Below, in pieces: positions 1-6,552 of a stretch of 7,923 nucleotides of DNA. The stretch is from Gemmatimonadota bacterium. Its GTDB lineage: Bacteria; Gemmatimonadota; Gemmatimonadetes; Gemmatimonadales; Gemmatimonadaceae. The notes below the pieces were generated by a model. The model ran no database searches, had not been told where the DNA came from, and saw nothing but the letters and a program-made list of their open reading frames with translations. Location of the stretch: positions 1 through 7,923 of the forward strand of contig QHUV01000124.1 of assembly GCA_003222065.1 (NCBI GenBank), given 5' to 3'. Both the position numbers and the translations under genes were made by a program. How positions within the stretch are numbered: the stretch's first letter is position 1; every line of letters starts with the position of its first letter.

Positions 1-368
1 AACGTTCTCGTGCGCGAAAGGCTGATCGAACACCGCATAGGTGCCTCACTGGGAGGGATGGGCCGAGCTACGTGAGCTGACGCCCCGGTATGGGACTTAC
101 GCCACAGGTCGTCGCATGGCTAGTAGCCGCGCGAGTGCCGGCTGCTACCCTCTCTTCTGAAACGAAATCACGCCGGCAAACGGCTCACGGCCGGTTCCGG
201 CTAGTAGGTGATAGCAGGAGTGGGGTCCACAGGGGCGTTATTATGGCAGTATTGCCATAACGCCCCAGGAATTTTCCGCGAAACGGGCAGAAATCCCAGG
301 TCACCTGCATATTGCTCCTCATGGCGCGCGGCGAAGGACCTCGCGAGTCCCTTCACCAAACACACATC
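1..368. other. Non-coding or unassigned stretch at window start
   Basis: I see no convincing gene here. A plus-frame reading is open from base 1 to a TGA at 73-75, but 24 codons cut by the window edge are too few to judge. Structures seen are a strong inverted repeat at 232-266 (listed separately), a 9-bp direct repeat GGCTAGTAG at 118-126 and 199-207, the first copy forming the small palindrome GGCTA-G-TAGCC, and CGTGAGCTGACG at 71-82. The last differs by one base from the perfect palindrome at 752-763. The stretch could be the upstream regulatory region of the following small gene or hold an unrecognised small RNA. Nothing in it resembles a tRNA. Confidence 0.5.
232..266. repeat. Imperfect inverted repeat, strong hairpin or operator
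   Basis: The core TTATGGCA-GTAT-TGCCATAA (241-260) is a perfect 8-bp inverted repeat around a 4-base centre. It is extended by GGGGCG (232-237) pairing with CGCCCC (261-266), giving 14 pairs with a single three-base bulge, TTA at 238-240. Only a short TTTT (272-275) follows after a five-base gap, so it is a poor intrinsic terminator. It lies about 100 bases before the small gene at 369. It could be a dimeric-repressor operator, a leader-RNA hairpin or one copy of a dispersed palindromic repeat, and the sequence alone does not decide between these. Confidence 0.7.
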
Positions 369-719
369 ATGAGTGACATCGAGCGACAGAAGCCTGGCGT
401 GAGAATCGGAGACCCGGCAGCCGATGAGCGACGTGACGTCGCGAACGAGGTCGCCGGACGGTTGCGCCGTCGAGGCCTCCGCCTAACGGGCAACGAGACG
501 GATGAGGAGCTGGTGCGTCTGCTGGAGGCCGTGGAGCGATTCGAGGCCACCGTGGAGCGGCACGGAGGCGATTTGATGGTCGATGAGCCAGTCGAAGGCG
601 TCCGCCCGATCCAACCGGACGACCGCCGTTTTGTGTTGCCGCGCCGGCATGATCACGAAGCCGTCGAGGCGTTCGTCAATCGCATTGCCGAGGCCACGCA
701 ACGCGCCGCCGCACCCTGA
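369..719 (+). CDS. Small conserved-looking hypothetical protein, 116 aa
   Basis: I do not recognise a named family. The product is soluble, very charged and without signal peptide or membrane segment. Residues about 43-66 (ETDEELVRLLEAVERFEATV) look like an amphipathic acidic helix. They are followed by GGDLMVDEP (67-74), a short linker, DDRRFVLPRR (84-93) and a second predicted helix (95-114). The helix, 'D-FVLPRR', helix pattern resembles small uncharacterised proteins I have seen in soil bacteria, but that is memory and not a search. An in-frame TTG at 312 and ATG at 321 would add a leader unlike the rest of the protein. No start has a good Shine-Dalgarno, so ATG 369 is chosen on composition. 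The codon pattern is that of a real high-GC gene. The octamer GCCTAACG lies at 481-488, read as Arg-Leu-Thr with the rare Leu codon CTA. Confidence 0.65.
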   Translation: MSDIERQKPGVRIGDPAADERRDVANEVAGRLRRRGLRLTGNETDEELVRLLEAVERFEATVERHGGDLMVDEPVEGVRPIQPDDRRFVLPRRHDHEAVEAFVNRIAEATQRAAAP

Positions 720-751
720 CGGCGCCCTGATAAGAGGTCGCTAAACCTTGA

Positions 752-763
752 CGTGAGCTCACG
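752..763. promoter_or_regulatory. Perfect 12-bp palindrome upstream of the transporter
   Basis: CGTGAGCTCACG is self-complementary over all 12 bases and ends 18 bases before the AI-2E transporter ATG. It overlaps TTGACG (748-753), a 5-of-6 match to a sigma70 -35 box. The hexamer 17 bases on (771-776, GATCGT) is a poor -10 and is almost at the start codon, so a promoter is doubtful. A one-mismatch copy, CGTGAGCTGACG, lies at 71-82. An operator is possible but this is inference. Confidence 0.3.
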
Positions 764-781
764 GCAGAGCGATCGTCGCCC

Positions 782-1819
782 ATGCCGTTTCTCCAGACAT
801 CACGGGACCGCGCTGGCGCGCTCATTTTCGCGCTCGCCATCGGCATTCTCATCGCCCTCACCCCGTTCCTGAGTGGGTTGCTGGGCGCGGCGGTGCTGTA
901 CGTGATTTTCCTCAATCCGTACAAGCGACTCGAGCGAGTATTGAAGCCTGGGATCGCCGCATCCGTCATCCTCGTCGCGGCGATTCTCGTGATCGCGCTT
1001 CCGCTGAGCTGGCTCATAGGAATCCTGATCGAGCAGGCCCCCGACGCGTTGCGACGCGCGCAGAACAGCGGCGCGTTCGCGCGCGTCGCTCAGTTGCGCA
1101 TCGGGAACATGCCGGTCGGCGCCGAGCTCGCGAAGGCGAGCGGCGCGTTGGTCTCCTGGCTGTCCGCGCAGCTCGTCGACTTCGTGGGCGGCGCGACCTC
1201 GGCCGCGCTGAATCTCGTCATCGCGTTTTTCGGCCTTTACTACATGCTCCGCTCGGGAGGTGAAATGTGGACCGCGGCTCGCAGCTACATCCCATTTTCC
1301 CCTCGGACGGCAGACGCGTTGCGTGATCGATTCTTCGGCGTCACGCAAGCCACGCTTCTCGGAACGGCACTCATCTCTCTGGTTCAGGGAACGCTCGTCG
1401 GCACCGGCTTCTGGCTCGTCGATCTCTCCAATCCGCTCTTCTGGGGAACCGTCACGGCCTTCGCGTCGATTCTTCCCGTGCTCGGGAGCGGATTGGTCTG
1501 GCTGCCCGCGGTGGTCATCCTCGTCTCGCAGGGTCGCTATGGCGCGGCGGCCGTGATGCTGGTCATTGGTGCCGGGATCGCCAGTAATGTCGACAACGTG
1601 ATTCGCCCGCTCGTCTACCGGCGCGTGTCCAATATCCATCCGATGATCACGCTCGTCGGCGCGTTCGCCGGCGTGCGATATTTCGGTCTCCTCGGACTAC
1701 TGCTCGGCCCTCTCGCGATCGCGTACCTCTTCGAGCTGCTTCGTTTCTATCGCGAGGAGTACGGCACGCCGAGCGAGGAGCGGGCCATTCCCGCGGTGCC
1801 GGCTCAGCGACACCAGTAG
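782..1819 (+). CDS. AI-2E family transporter (PerM/UPF0118-type membrane protein)
   Basis: This 345-aa inner-membrane protein matches the AI-2E_transport family (PF01594), whose members export autoinducer-2 or act as Na+/H+ antiporters or permeases. The substrate cannot be told from sequence. Hydrophobic segments lie at about 11-30, 31-45, 58-83, 138-157, 190-214, 218-249, 253-268 and 287-320, split by the polar loop at about 84-137 typical of the family. Diagnostic C-terminal motifs are present: ILPVLGSGLVWLPA (230-243), NVDNVIRPLV (269-278), and HPMITLVGAFAGV (286-298) followed by GLLGLLLGPL (302-311). Length is normal for the family. ATG 782 places the first membrane segment at the usual distance. 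The ribosome site is weak. It follows the small hypothetical gene after 62 bases, so cotranscription is possible. Unlike the minus-strand operon, this gene contains no copy of the CGTTAGGC octamer. Confidence 0.93.
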   Translation: MPFLQTSRDRAGALIFALAIGILIALTPFLSGLLGAAVLYVIFLNPYKRLERVLKPGIAASVILVAAILVIALPLSWLIGILIEQAPDALRRAQNSGAFARVAQLRIGNMPVGAELAKASGALVSWLSAQLVDFVGGATSAALNLVIAFFGLYYMLRSGGEMWTAARSYIPFSPRTADALRDRFFGVTQATLLGTALISLVQGTLVGTGFWLVDLSNPLFWGTVTAFASILPVLGSGLVWLPAVVILVSQGRYGAAAVMLVIGAGIASNVDNVIRPLVYRRVSNIHPMITLVGAFAGVRYFGLLGLLLGPLAIAYLFELLRFYREEYGTPSEERAIPAVPAQRHQ

Positions 1820-1886
1820 CGCTTTCCGGCTTCCCCGCAAAATCAAAAGCGGACGCAGATCGCACAGATCAACCAACATCCGCGAC
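1820..1886. other. Convergent intergenic gap with period-9 CAGATC repeat
   Basis: These 67 bases separate the stops of the transporter (+) and the epimerase (-). No convincing intrinsic terminator is visible: the best pairing, CGCTTT (1820-1825) with AAAGCG (1846-1851), has a 20-base loop and no GC-rich stem. The segment 1856-1882 shows a decaying 9-base period, CAGATCGCA / CAGATCAAC / CAACATCCG, with exact CAGATC at 1856-1861 and 1865-1870. From memory this resembles the 'CACAGAT..CGCAGAT' tracts common in intergenic DNA of soil bacteria. Confidence 0.5.
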
Positions 1887-3035
1887 CTAATGCACGACGC
1901 CGAACTGGAAGACTGTCTGTGACCGGTACACCGCGCCCGGGCGCAAGATGGTCGACGGGAACTCAACGTGATTTGGTGAATCGGGAAAATGCTGCGTCTC
2001 GAGGACGAGCGCGCCGCGATGCGGGTATACGTGTCCGCTCTTTCCAGTGATCGTCCCGTCGAGGAAGTTCCCCGTGTAAAACTGCACGCCGGGCTCCGTC
2101 GTGCTGATGTCGAGGGTGCGACCGCTCCCCGGGTCGACGACGCGGGCAGCGTGCGCCAGGCCGGCGGTCCGGCGATCGAGCACGAAATTGTGGTCGTATC
2201 CGCCGCCAAAGCGGAGCTGCTCGTTAGGCTCGTTGATCCGGGCGCCGACGCGCGTCGGCGTCCGAAAATCGAAGGGCGTCCCGATGACGGACGTGACTTT
2301 TCCAGTCGGAATCAGCGTCGAATCGACGGGAGTGAATGACGACGCATCCAACTCCACGACGTGATCGAGAATGTCGCCGCGACCCTCGCCGCGCAGATTC
2401 CAGTACGCGTGCTGCGAGAGGTTGACTGGTGTTGCCTTGTCCGTCGTCGCCTCGTAGTCGACGACGAGCTCGTTGCGCGCCGTGAGCGTGTACGTAACAC
2501 GGACCGCCAGGGTGCCGGGATATCCCTCCTCGCCGTCCGGGCTCGTATAGTGAAACGTCACACCAGCCGCGTCGCTGCGGGTGAAGGGTTCCGCCGTCCA
2601 TAAAACCTTGTCGAAGCCGCGCCGGCCGCCATGGAGGCTGTTCGGCCCGTTGTTGCGCGCGAGGTTGTACGTCACGCCGTCGAGTGTGAACTGGCCGCGT
2701 GCGATGCGGTTCGCGTATCGCCCGATGAGCGCGCCGAAGTACGGATGCTCGCCAAGATATCCGGGCAGACTATCGAAGCCGAGGGTGATGTCCTCGAGGT
2801 GTCCGGCGCGGTCCGGCGTACGAACGGCGGTGATGATCGCGCCGTAAGTCATTGCGCGAACCACGACCCCGCTCGGGTTGGCGAGCGTGAAGACATCCAC
2901 GGCGCGACCGTCCGGCAAGCGGCCATACGGCGCGCGTGTCACCGTCGGAGTCACGGGAGATTCCATGTGGCGTTGCGTGGCGCAGCTGGCGAGGGTCGCG
3001 ACCGAGACGATGAGACACGAGCGCAGCGAGGACAT
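1887..3035 (-). CDS. galM: Aldose 1-epimerase (mutarotase), predicted lipoprotein
   Basis: This 382-aa GalM-type enzyme interconverts alpha and beta anomers of aldoses. It opens with a lipoprotein signal: basic MSSLR, hydrophobic core, and lipobox LASC with Cys18 as the lipidated residue. Ala19 would favour outer-membrane sorting under the E. coli rule. All four family signatures are present: NSLHGG with His135, SQHAYW with His209 (the proposed acid), GYDHNF with Asp281, and LETQHFPDSPN with the catalytic Glu346. Sugar-contacting GRYANRI is at 105-111. Enzyme length after the leader is normal. The ATG at 3035 is chosen because it begins the signal peptide. The frame stays open to 3173 but that part overlaps the GH2 gene. 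It starts 4 bases after the GH2 stop with only TAGG as a close, weak ribosome site, so translational coupling is likely. A periplasmic or surface location fits a partner role to the secreted hydrolase. Confidence 0.93.
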   Translation of the reverse strand: MSSLRSCLIVSVATLASCATQRHMESPVTPTVTRAPYGRLPDGRAVDVFTLANPSGVVVRAMTYGAIITAVRTPDRAGHLEDITLGFDSLPGYLGEHPYFGALIGRYANRIARGQFTLDGVTYNLARNNGPNSLHGGRRGFDKVLWTAEPFTRSDAAGVTFHYTSPDGEEGYPGTLAVRVTYTLTARNELVVDYEATTDKATPVNLSQHAYWNLRGEGRGDILDHVVELDASSFTPVDSTLIPTGKVTSVIGTPFDFRTPTRVGARINEPNEQLRFGGGYDHNFVLDRRTAGLAHAARVVDPGSGRTLDISTTEPGVQFYTGNFLDGTITGKSGHVYPHRGALVLETQHFPDSPNHVEFPSTILRPGAVYRSQTVFQFGVVH

Positions 3036-3039
3036 TTGC

Positions 3040-5880
3040 CTAACGCAAAAGGAAGAGAACCGTTGGATCGAGAGGATAGCGGCCGAACTGCGCGCCGTAG
3101 ATCGCGAGGCCGCCAGGCAACGCTTCATCGACCGAGAGCCTAACGACAAGCGCGCCACTGCGCGCGCCATCACTCAAGGCTTCAGCCGGCACGCGAACGC
3201 GCAGAAGCTGGCCGTACGATCCCGCCTCGTACAGATGGCGGTCGTGCGGCTGTGCGTGCCAGCTCAAGATGCCGCGCGAGTCGGCGGGATCGTCGGCCAG
3301 CGTCCACCGGCCCGCGCGATGGCCGTTGACGCTCACCGTCACCGCGCTCGGGAATGGCGTCGTCCCGGTCATTGGATAGCTGTTCGGATTCCGGCTCGGG
3401 TCGTGGAATCCGCCGCCCCGCATGTAGTCGCCGCCTTGCGCCGTCGTCGAATCGCGATCCTTGCCATTGAGCCGCTTCGCCGACGCTTCGACAAGAAATG
3501 TCGCGCTGGCGACGTCGGTCGGCGCGAGCCCTGCCGGCCACGGAATGCGATACTCGAAGAAGCCACTCCCCGCGCCATTCAACTTGTGATCGCCGAGCAC
3601 CGTCCACTGCTTGAGCGTCCAGTGTCCACCGGTCGCCGCCGTCGCCGGTACGCGTGAGACGCGCACCCGCCGGCCATTGGCGAGCATCGCCGTCGTCGGC
3701 CCCTCGCCGGCGACGACGAACGCCGCAAAATTACGATGCAGTACTCGACCGGCGGCATCCTCGAGTCGAACCGTGAGCACGACGACGGCTGGTTCGTTAG
3801 GCATGGTCAGCGGAAGCGGCGCGAGGACCTGTGACATCCACGGCCGGTACGGCACGCGCCTGACCATCGTTGCATATCGCCGCTCTTCGCCGAGCGTGTT
3901 CCAGCCGCGAAGCTCGGCGCGGAGAATAAGGGAATCGCCGAGCGCCGAGCGTCCGCTCAGAAACGACGCGTAGAGAGGAACGTCGACATGCTCGCCAGGC
4001 CGTACGCCGCGGCTGAGCTCCGGATCTCCCACCGCCACATAGAGTGGCGAGTGGAGATCGCGAAGCGTCATCCCCTCGACGAGATCGCCGAAGCCGGTCT
4101 CTTTCGCCGACCGGTCGAAGCGCCAGTAACCGTTCCACTCGTTGATGACATCGTGGTGTTCGGTGTACAGCCAGCCGGCGAGCTTCGGATGTCGCCGGAA
4201 TGCGTTCACCGCCCGGTGATAATCCCAACTCCAATCGACGTCGCCGGTGCTCCCTTCATATCCCCAAACGTTGCCGAACTCCGAGTTGAGCATTGGCTGA
4301 TGATCTTGTCGCCAACCTTGTTCGAAGTTCCAGGTCGAGCCGGGAAAGGTGCTGTCGCTCAGCGTGCTGACGTGGCGCTCCCACTCCCAACCGGGCAGAT
4401 ACTCGTGCCAGGAATTGATGTCCGTCGCCGTGTGTCCGCGGTGGCAGCAGGGCGAGTTGTCTTCCACGAGGCGCGTTGGATCGAGCGACTTCGCCTCGGC
4501 GTACACGCTCGCCACCTTGCGCTGGGTTTCCGGTGCGTAGCGATCACTGCCTTCGGCTTTCGTCGTTAGGCCCCATGCCTCGTTGAACAATACCCACGAG
4601 AACACGGCCGGATGGTTGTAATCGCGATCGATCATGCCACGGAGCGCGACGTCGTGTTCCTGAAAGGCGGCAGTATCCGGAGGGCCCCACCAGTTCGGTA
4701 CGTCGGCCATGATCAGCACGCCGAGCTTGTCGGCCCAATACAGCTTGCGCGGCGCTTCGATCTTCACGTGCTCACGGAGTCCGGTGAGGCCGATCCGCCG
4801 GGCGCGCAGAATCTCATCCCGTAGCACGCTATCGGTCGGGAAGGTGTAGTAGCCCTGTGGATGGTATGCCTGATCGAGGGCAAGCTGCAGAAAGACCGGC
4901 GTGCCATTGAGCGCGACGTACGGGAACGTCGTGCCCGGGAGATCGACGACGCTTATCGTCCGCATGCCGAAATACGTCTGGACGCGATCCTCCGTCGTAC
5001 CGCCGCCGCCGACGGCGGCCGTGACCTCGTGCAGAAACGGGTCGTCGAGCGACCAACGGTGCGCGTTAGGCAGCGGCACGTCGACGTGAACGCTGGTAGC
5101 ACCACGCGGGATTCGCCGGCTCACCGTCGCCTGCCCGACGCGATTCGTGAACGTTAGGCGAAGGGTCAGCTCGGTCGGCGCCGGCTCGAGGAGCCGCGCG
5201 TCGACGCCGACGCCGGACAGGTCGGCGCGCGGCGTAAAGTGGACGGCGTCGAGCGGATCGCCGCCGCGCGCCTCGAGATAGACGGTCTGCCACATGCCGC
5301 GCGCCGCGCCGTAGCCCTGCTTTCCCTCGAGCTTGAAGGGATGCGGCGCGTCGTCGACGCGCACGACGAGCTGCTGTGATTGTCCCCGGCGGAGGTGCGG
5401 TGTGACCTCGAAGGAGAACGGAGTGTAGCCCCCCTGATGATCGCCGAGCTTTCGTCCGTCGAGCCAGACACTCGTCCGCCAGTCGGAGGCCCCGAAAACG
5501 ACGAACACGCGCCGGCCGCGCCAAGCGTTAGGCACGACGATGGAGCGTGCGTACCATCCGACGTTGCCGCTGTCCGGTACACCCGACAGCGGAGCGCCCC
5601 ACGAGAACGGGACGACGATCTGGCGCCCGGCAGGGAGCGCGCCGTTAGGCCAACCCGAGCGCTCGCCGATGTCGCCGGGGTCGAAGGCGAACCGCCATCT
5701 GCCGTTCAGGTTCAACCACTCGGCGCGCTGAAAATCAGGCCGCGGATGCTCAGGGAGCGGCACGGCGGCGATACTCGGACCACGCTCGGCGCGCGGTGAC
5801 TGCGCGCCGAGCGTGCCGGCGAACAGCGTTAGGCAGCCGAGGCGTCGCAGAGCGGTGGCGACAGAGACGCGGTTACGCAC
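3040..5880 (-). CDS. Secreted glycoside hydrolase family 2 enzyme
   Basis: This 946-aa predicted retaining exo-glycosidase is of the beta-galactosidase, beta-glucuronidase and beta-mannosidase superfamily; substrate is not determinable. Residues 1-26 form a signal peptide with a hydrophobic LGCLTLFAGTLG core and likely cleavage after Ala26. Then come the sugar-binding jelly-roll domain (about 50-205, beginning near LNLNGRWRF), the immunoglobulin-like domain (about 210-310) and the TIM barrel (about 311-590). The expected acid/base is Glu434 in FNEAWG and the nucleophile Glu534 in NSEFG. About 350 C-terminal residues of apparent beta-sandwich, with no family name I recognise, follow. GTG 5880 is preferred because it begins the signal peptide and leaves a 19-base gap after the upstream gene. 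The ATG at 5997 would overlap that gene and add a Cys/Pro-rich stretch unlike a leader. The TAG stop lies inside the octamer CGTTAGGC. Eight further copies lie inside the gene. Confidence 0.92.
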   Translation of the reverse strand: MRNRVSVATALRRLGCLTLFAGTLGAQSPRAERGPSIAAVPLPEHPRPDFQRAEWLNLNGRWRFAFDPGDIGERSGWPNGALPAGRQIVVPFSWGAPLSGVPDSGNVGWYARSIVVPNAWRGRRVFVVFGASDWRTSVWLDGRKLGDHQGGYTPFSFEVTPHLRRGQSQQLVVRVDDAPHPFKLEGKQGYGAARGMWQTVYLEARGGDPLDAVHFTPRADLSGVGVDARLLEPAPTELTLRLTFTNRVGQATVSRRIPRGATSVHVDVPLPNAHRWSLDDPFLHEVTAAVGGGGTTEDRVQTYFGMRTISVVDLPGTTFPYVALNGTPVFLQLALDQAYHPQGYYTFPTDSVLRDEILRARRIGLTGLREHVKIEAPRKLYWADKLGVLIMADVPNWWGPPDTAAFQEHDVALRGMIDRDYNHPAVFSWVLFNEAWGLTTKAEGSDRYAPETQRKVASVYAEAKSLDPTRLVEDNSPCCHRGHTATDINSWHEYLPGWEWERHVSTLSDSTFPGSTWNFEQGWRQDHQPMLNSEFGNVWGYEGSTGDVDWSWDYHRAVNAFRRHPKLAGWLYTEHHDVINEWNGYWRFDRSAKETGFGDLVEGMTLRDLHSPLYVAVGDPELSRGVRPGEHVDVPLYASFLSGRSALGDSLILRAELRGWNTLGEERRYATMVRRVPYRPWMSQVLAPLPLTMPNEPAVVVLTVRLEDAAGRVLHRNFAAFVVAGEGPTTAMLANGRRVRVSRVPATAATGGHWTLKQWTVLGDHKLNGAGSGFFEYRIPWPAGLAPTDVASATFLVEASAKRLNGKDRDSTTAQGGDYMRGGGFHDPSRNPNSYPMTGTTPFPSAVTVSVNGHRAGRWTLADDPADSRGILSWHAQPHDRHLYEAGSYGQLLRVRVPAEALSDGARSGALVVRLSVDEALPGGLAIYGAQFGRYPLDPTVLFLLR

Positions 5881-5899
5881 CGCAACAACATAACCAAAG

Positions 5900-6310
5900 T
5901 TACGCCCGCCGGTCGCGGCCGTACGGGTCTCCAAGCACGGATTCGGTGTGCAAGGCGCACAGCCAGCGGCCGTCGCGTCGCACCCAGGTGGAGGCATCGG
6001 CGGCCTTGAGCGTCAGCGGTTTCCCCTCGACGGTAAGCTGCTCGGTGACGGTGTACGCAATGATCGCGACGTCGTCTTTGGGAAAGATCACGTTTGCTTT
6101 GTCGAAGGTGAACTCATGCAGCGTCCACACTGGCGCTTCCATCATCTTGGCGAACGTCTTGCGATCGATAGCCGCGTGCCCCTGCGCGCCGGCGACTAGG
6201 CACGGCTCGCTGACCATGCTCGAGGCGGACGCCGCGTCTCCGTCACGAATGGCGTTCCAAAACTGCGTCTCGAGATCGATGATTTCCTGCTCGCCTGTGA
6301 TGGTCGGCAT
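5900..6310 (-). CDS. SnoaL/NTF2-like (DUF4440-type) small protein
   Basis: This 136-aa protein of the cone-shaped alpha+beta NTF2 fold begins with helix EQEIIDLETQFWNAIRDGDA (7-26), as DUF4440/SnoaL_3 proteins do. Beta strands follow, including VAIIAYTV and LTLKAADASTWVRRDGRW, ending in CALHTES. Family members are small enzymes (isomerases, hydrolases) or binding proteins. No specific activity can be assigned here. There is no signal peptide, so it should be cytoplasmic, unlike its two downstream partners. ATG 6310 is chosen because it puts the first helix at the usual distance from the start. A TTG at 6349 with AGG seven bases ahead is an alternative that adds 13 residues. It is the first gene of the three-gene minus-strand operon and ends 19 bases before the hydrolase GTG. 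It has no exact CGTTAGGC copy. Confidence 0.85.
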   Translation of the reverse strand: MPTITGEQEIIDLETQFWNAIRDGDAASASSMVSEPCLVAGAQGHAAIDRKTFAKMMEAPVWTLHEFTFDKANVIFPKDDVAIIAYTVTEQLTVEGKPLTLKAADASTWVRRDGRWLCALHTESVLGDPYGRDRRA

Positions 6311-6552
6311 CGTGGAACCATATTTGGTGGTTTGCGATCGGTATGACAAACTCAGACCTGCGGCAACTAAGACTTAGACCGCAGCATCATACGGTGATCG
6401 GTTCTCAGAGGATAGTGGAGGAGGTCGCCTCAACCTGCCTTTCACGCACGGCGCTGTCGGCATACAGTGAAGGGATGATCAAACAGAACGAACAGTGGAA
6501 AGCGCGTCGCGGTCGATTCTCGCGCTGCTTCCGATCGAGCGATTACTGTGAC
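6311..6552. other. Divergent intergenic region, likely promoters for both sides
   Basis: These 242 bases lie between the start of the minus-strand operon and the signal-peptide start of the plus-strand gene, so they must hold outward promoters in both directions. CTAAG-A-CTTAG (6367-6377) is a perfect 11-base palindrome and a possible operator. For the minus strand, TATGAT lies within 6380-6396 as a -10-like box without a clear -35. A plus-strand reading stays open from ATG 6475 but adds an Arg/Cys-rich stretch ahead of the signal peptide, so I treat it as untranslated. Confidence 0.45.
6440..6468 (+). promoter_or_regulatory. Possible sigma70-like promoter for the broken secreted gene
   Basis: TTTCAC (6440-6445) and TACAGT (6463-6468) are separated by exactly 17 bases and match TTGACA and TATAAT at three and four positions. 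The site lies about 85 bases before ATG 6553. The match is weak for a GC-rich genome and rests on spacing and position. Confidence 0.2.

Noticed and set aside
1..75. C-terminal end of a gene entering from the left edge
   Set aside because: Twenty-four open codons are too few, with no recognisable sequence. Chance open frames of this size are common in GC-rich DNA.
800..1639. Minus-strand open frame of 279 codons opposite the transporter
   Set aside because: It is a GC-driven shadow. The product is extremely rich in Arg/Asp/Glu, has no recognisable domain, and the opposite strand is a clear membrane protein.
1820..1851. Bidirectional intrinsic terminator between the convergent genes
   Set aside because: The only pairing has six base pairs around a 20-base loop and no U-run in the right place.
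3036..3173. Upstream starts for the epimerase gene
   Set aside because: They lie inside the hydrolase gene and add an Arg/Ser-rich segment ahead of a complete lipoprotein signal.
2878..3657. Plus-strand open frame of 259 codons across the GH2/epimerase junction
   Set aside because: It covers the ends of two well-supported minus-strand genes. Its Arg/Ala-rich product has no domain.
5881..5997. Upstream ATG start for the GH2 gene
   Set aside because: It would overlap the SnoaL-like gene by almost 100 bases and put a Cys/Pro-rich stretch before the signal peptide. GTG 5880 fits better.
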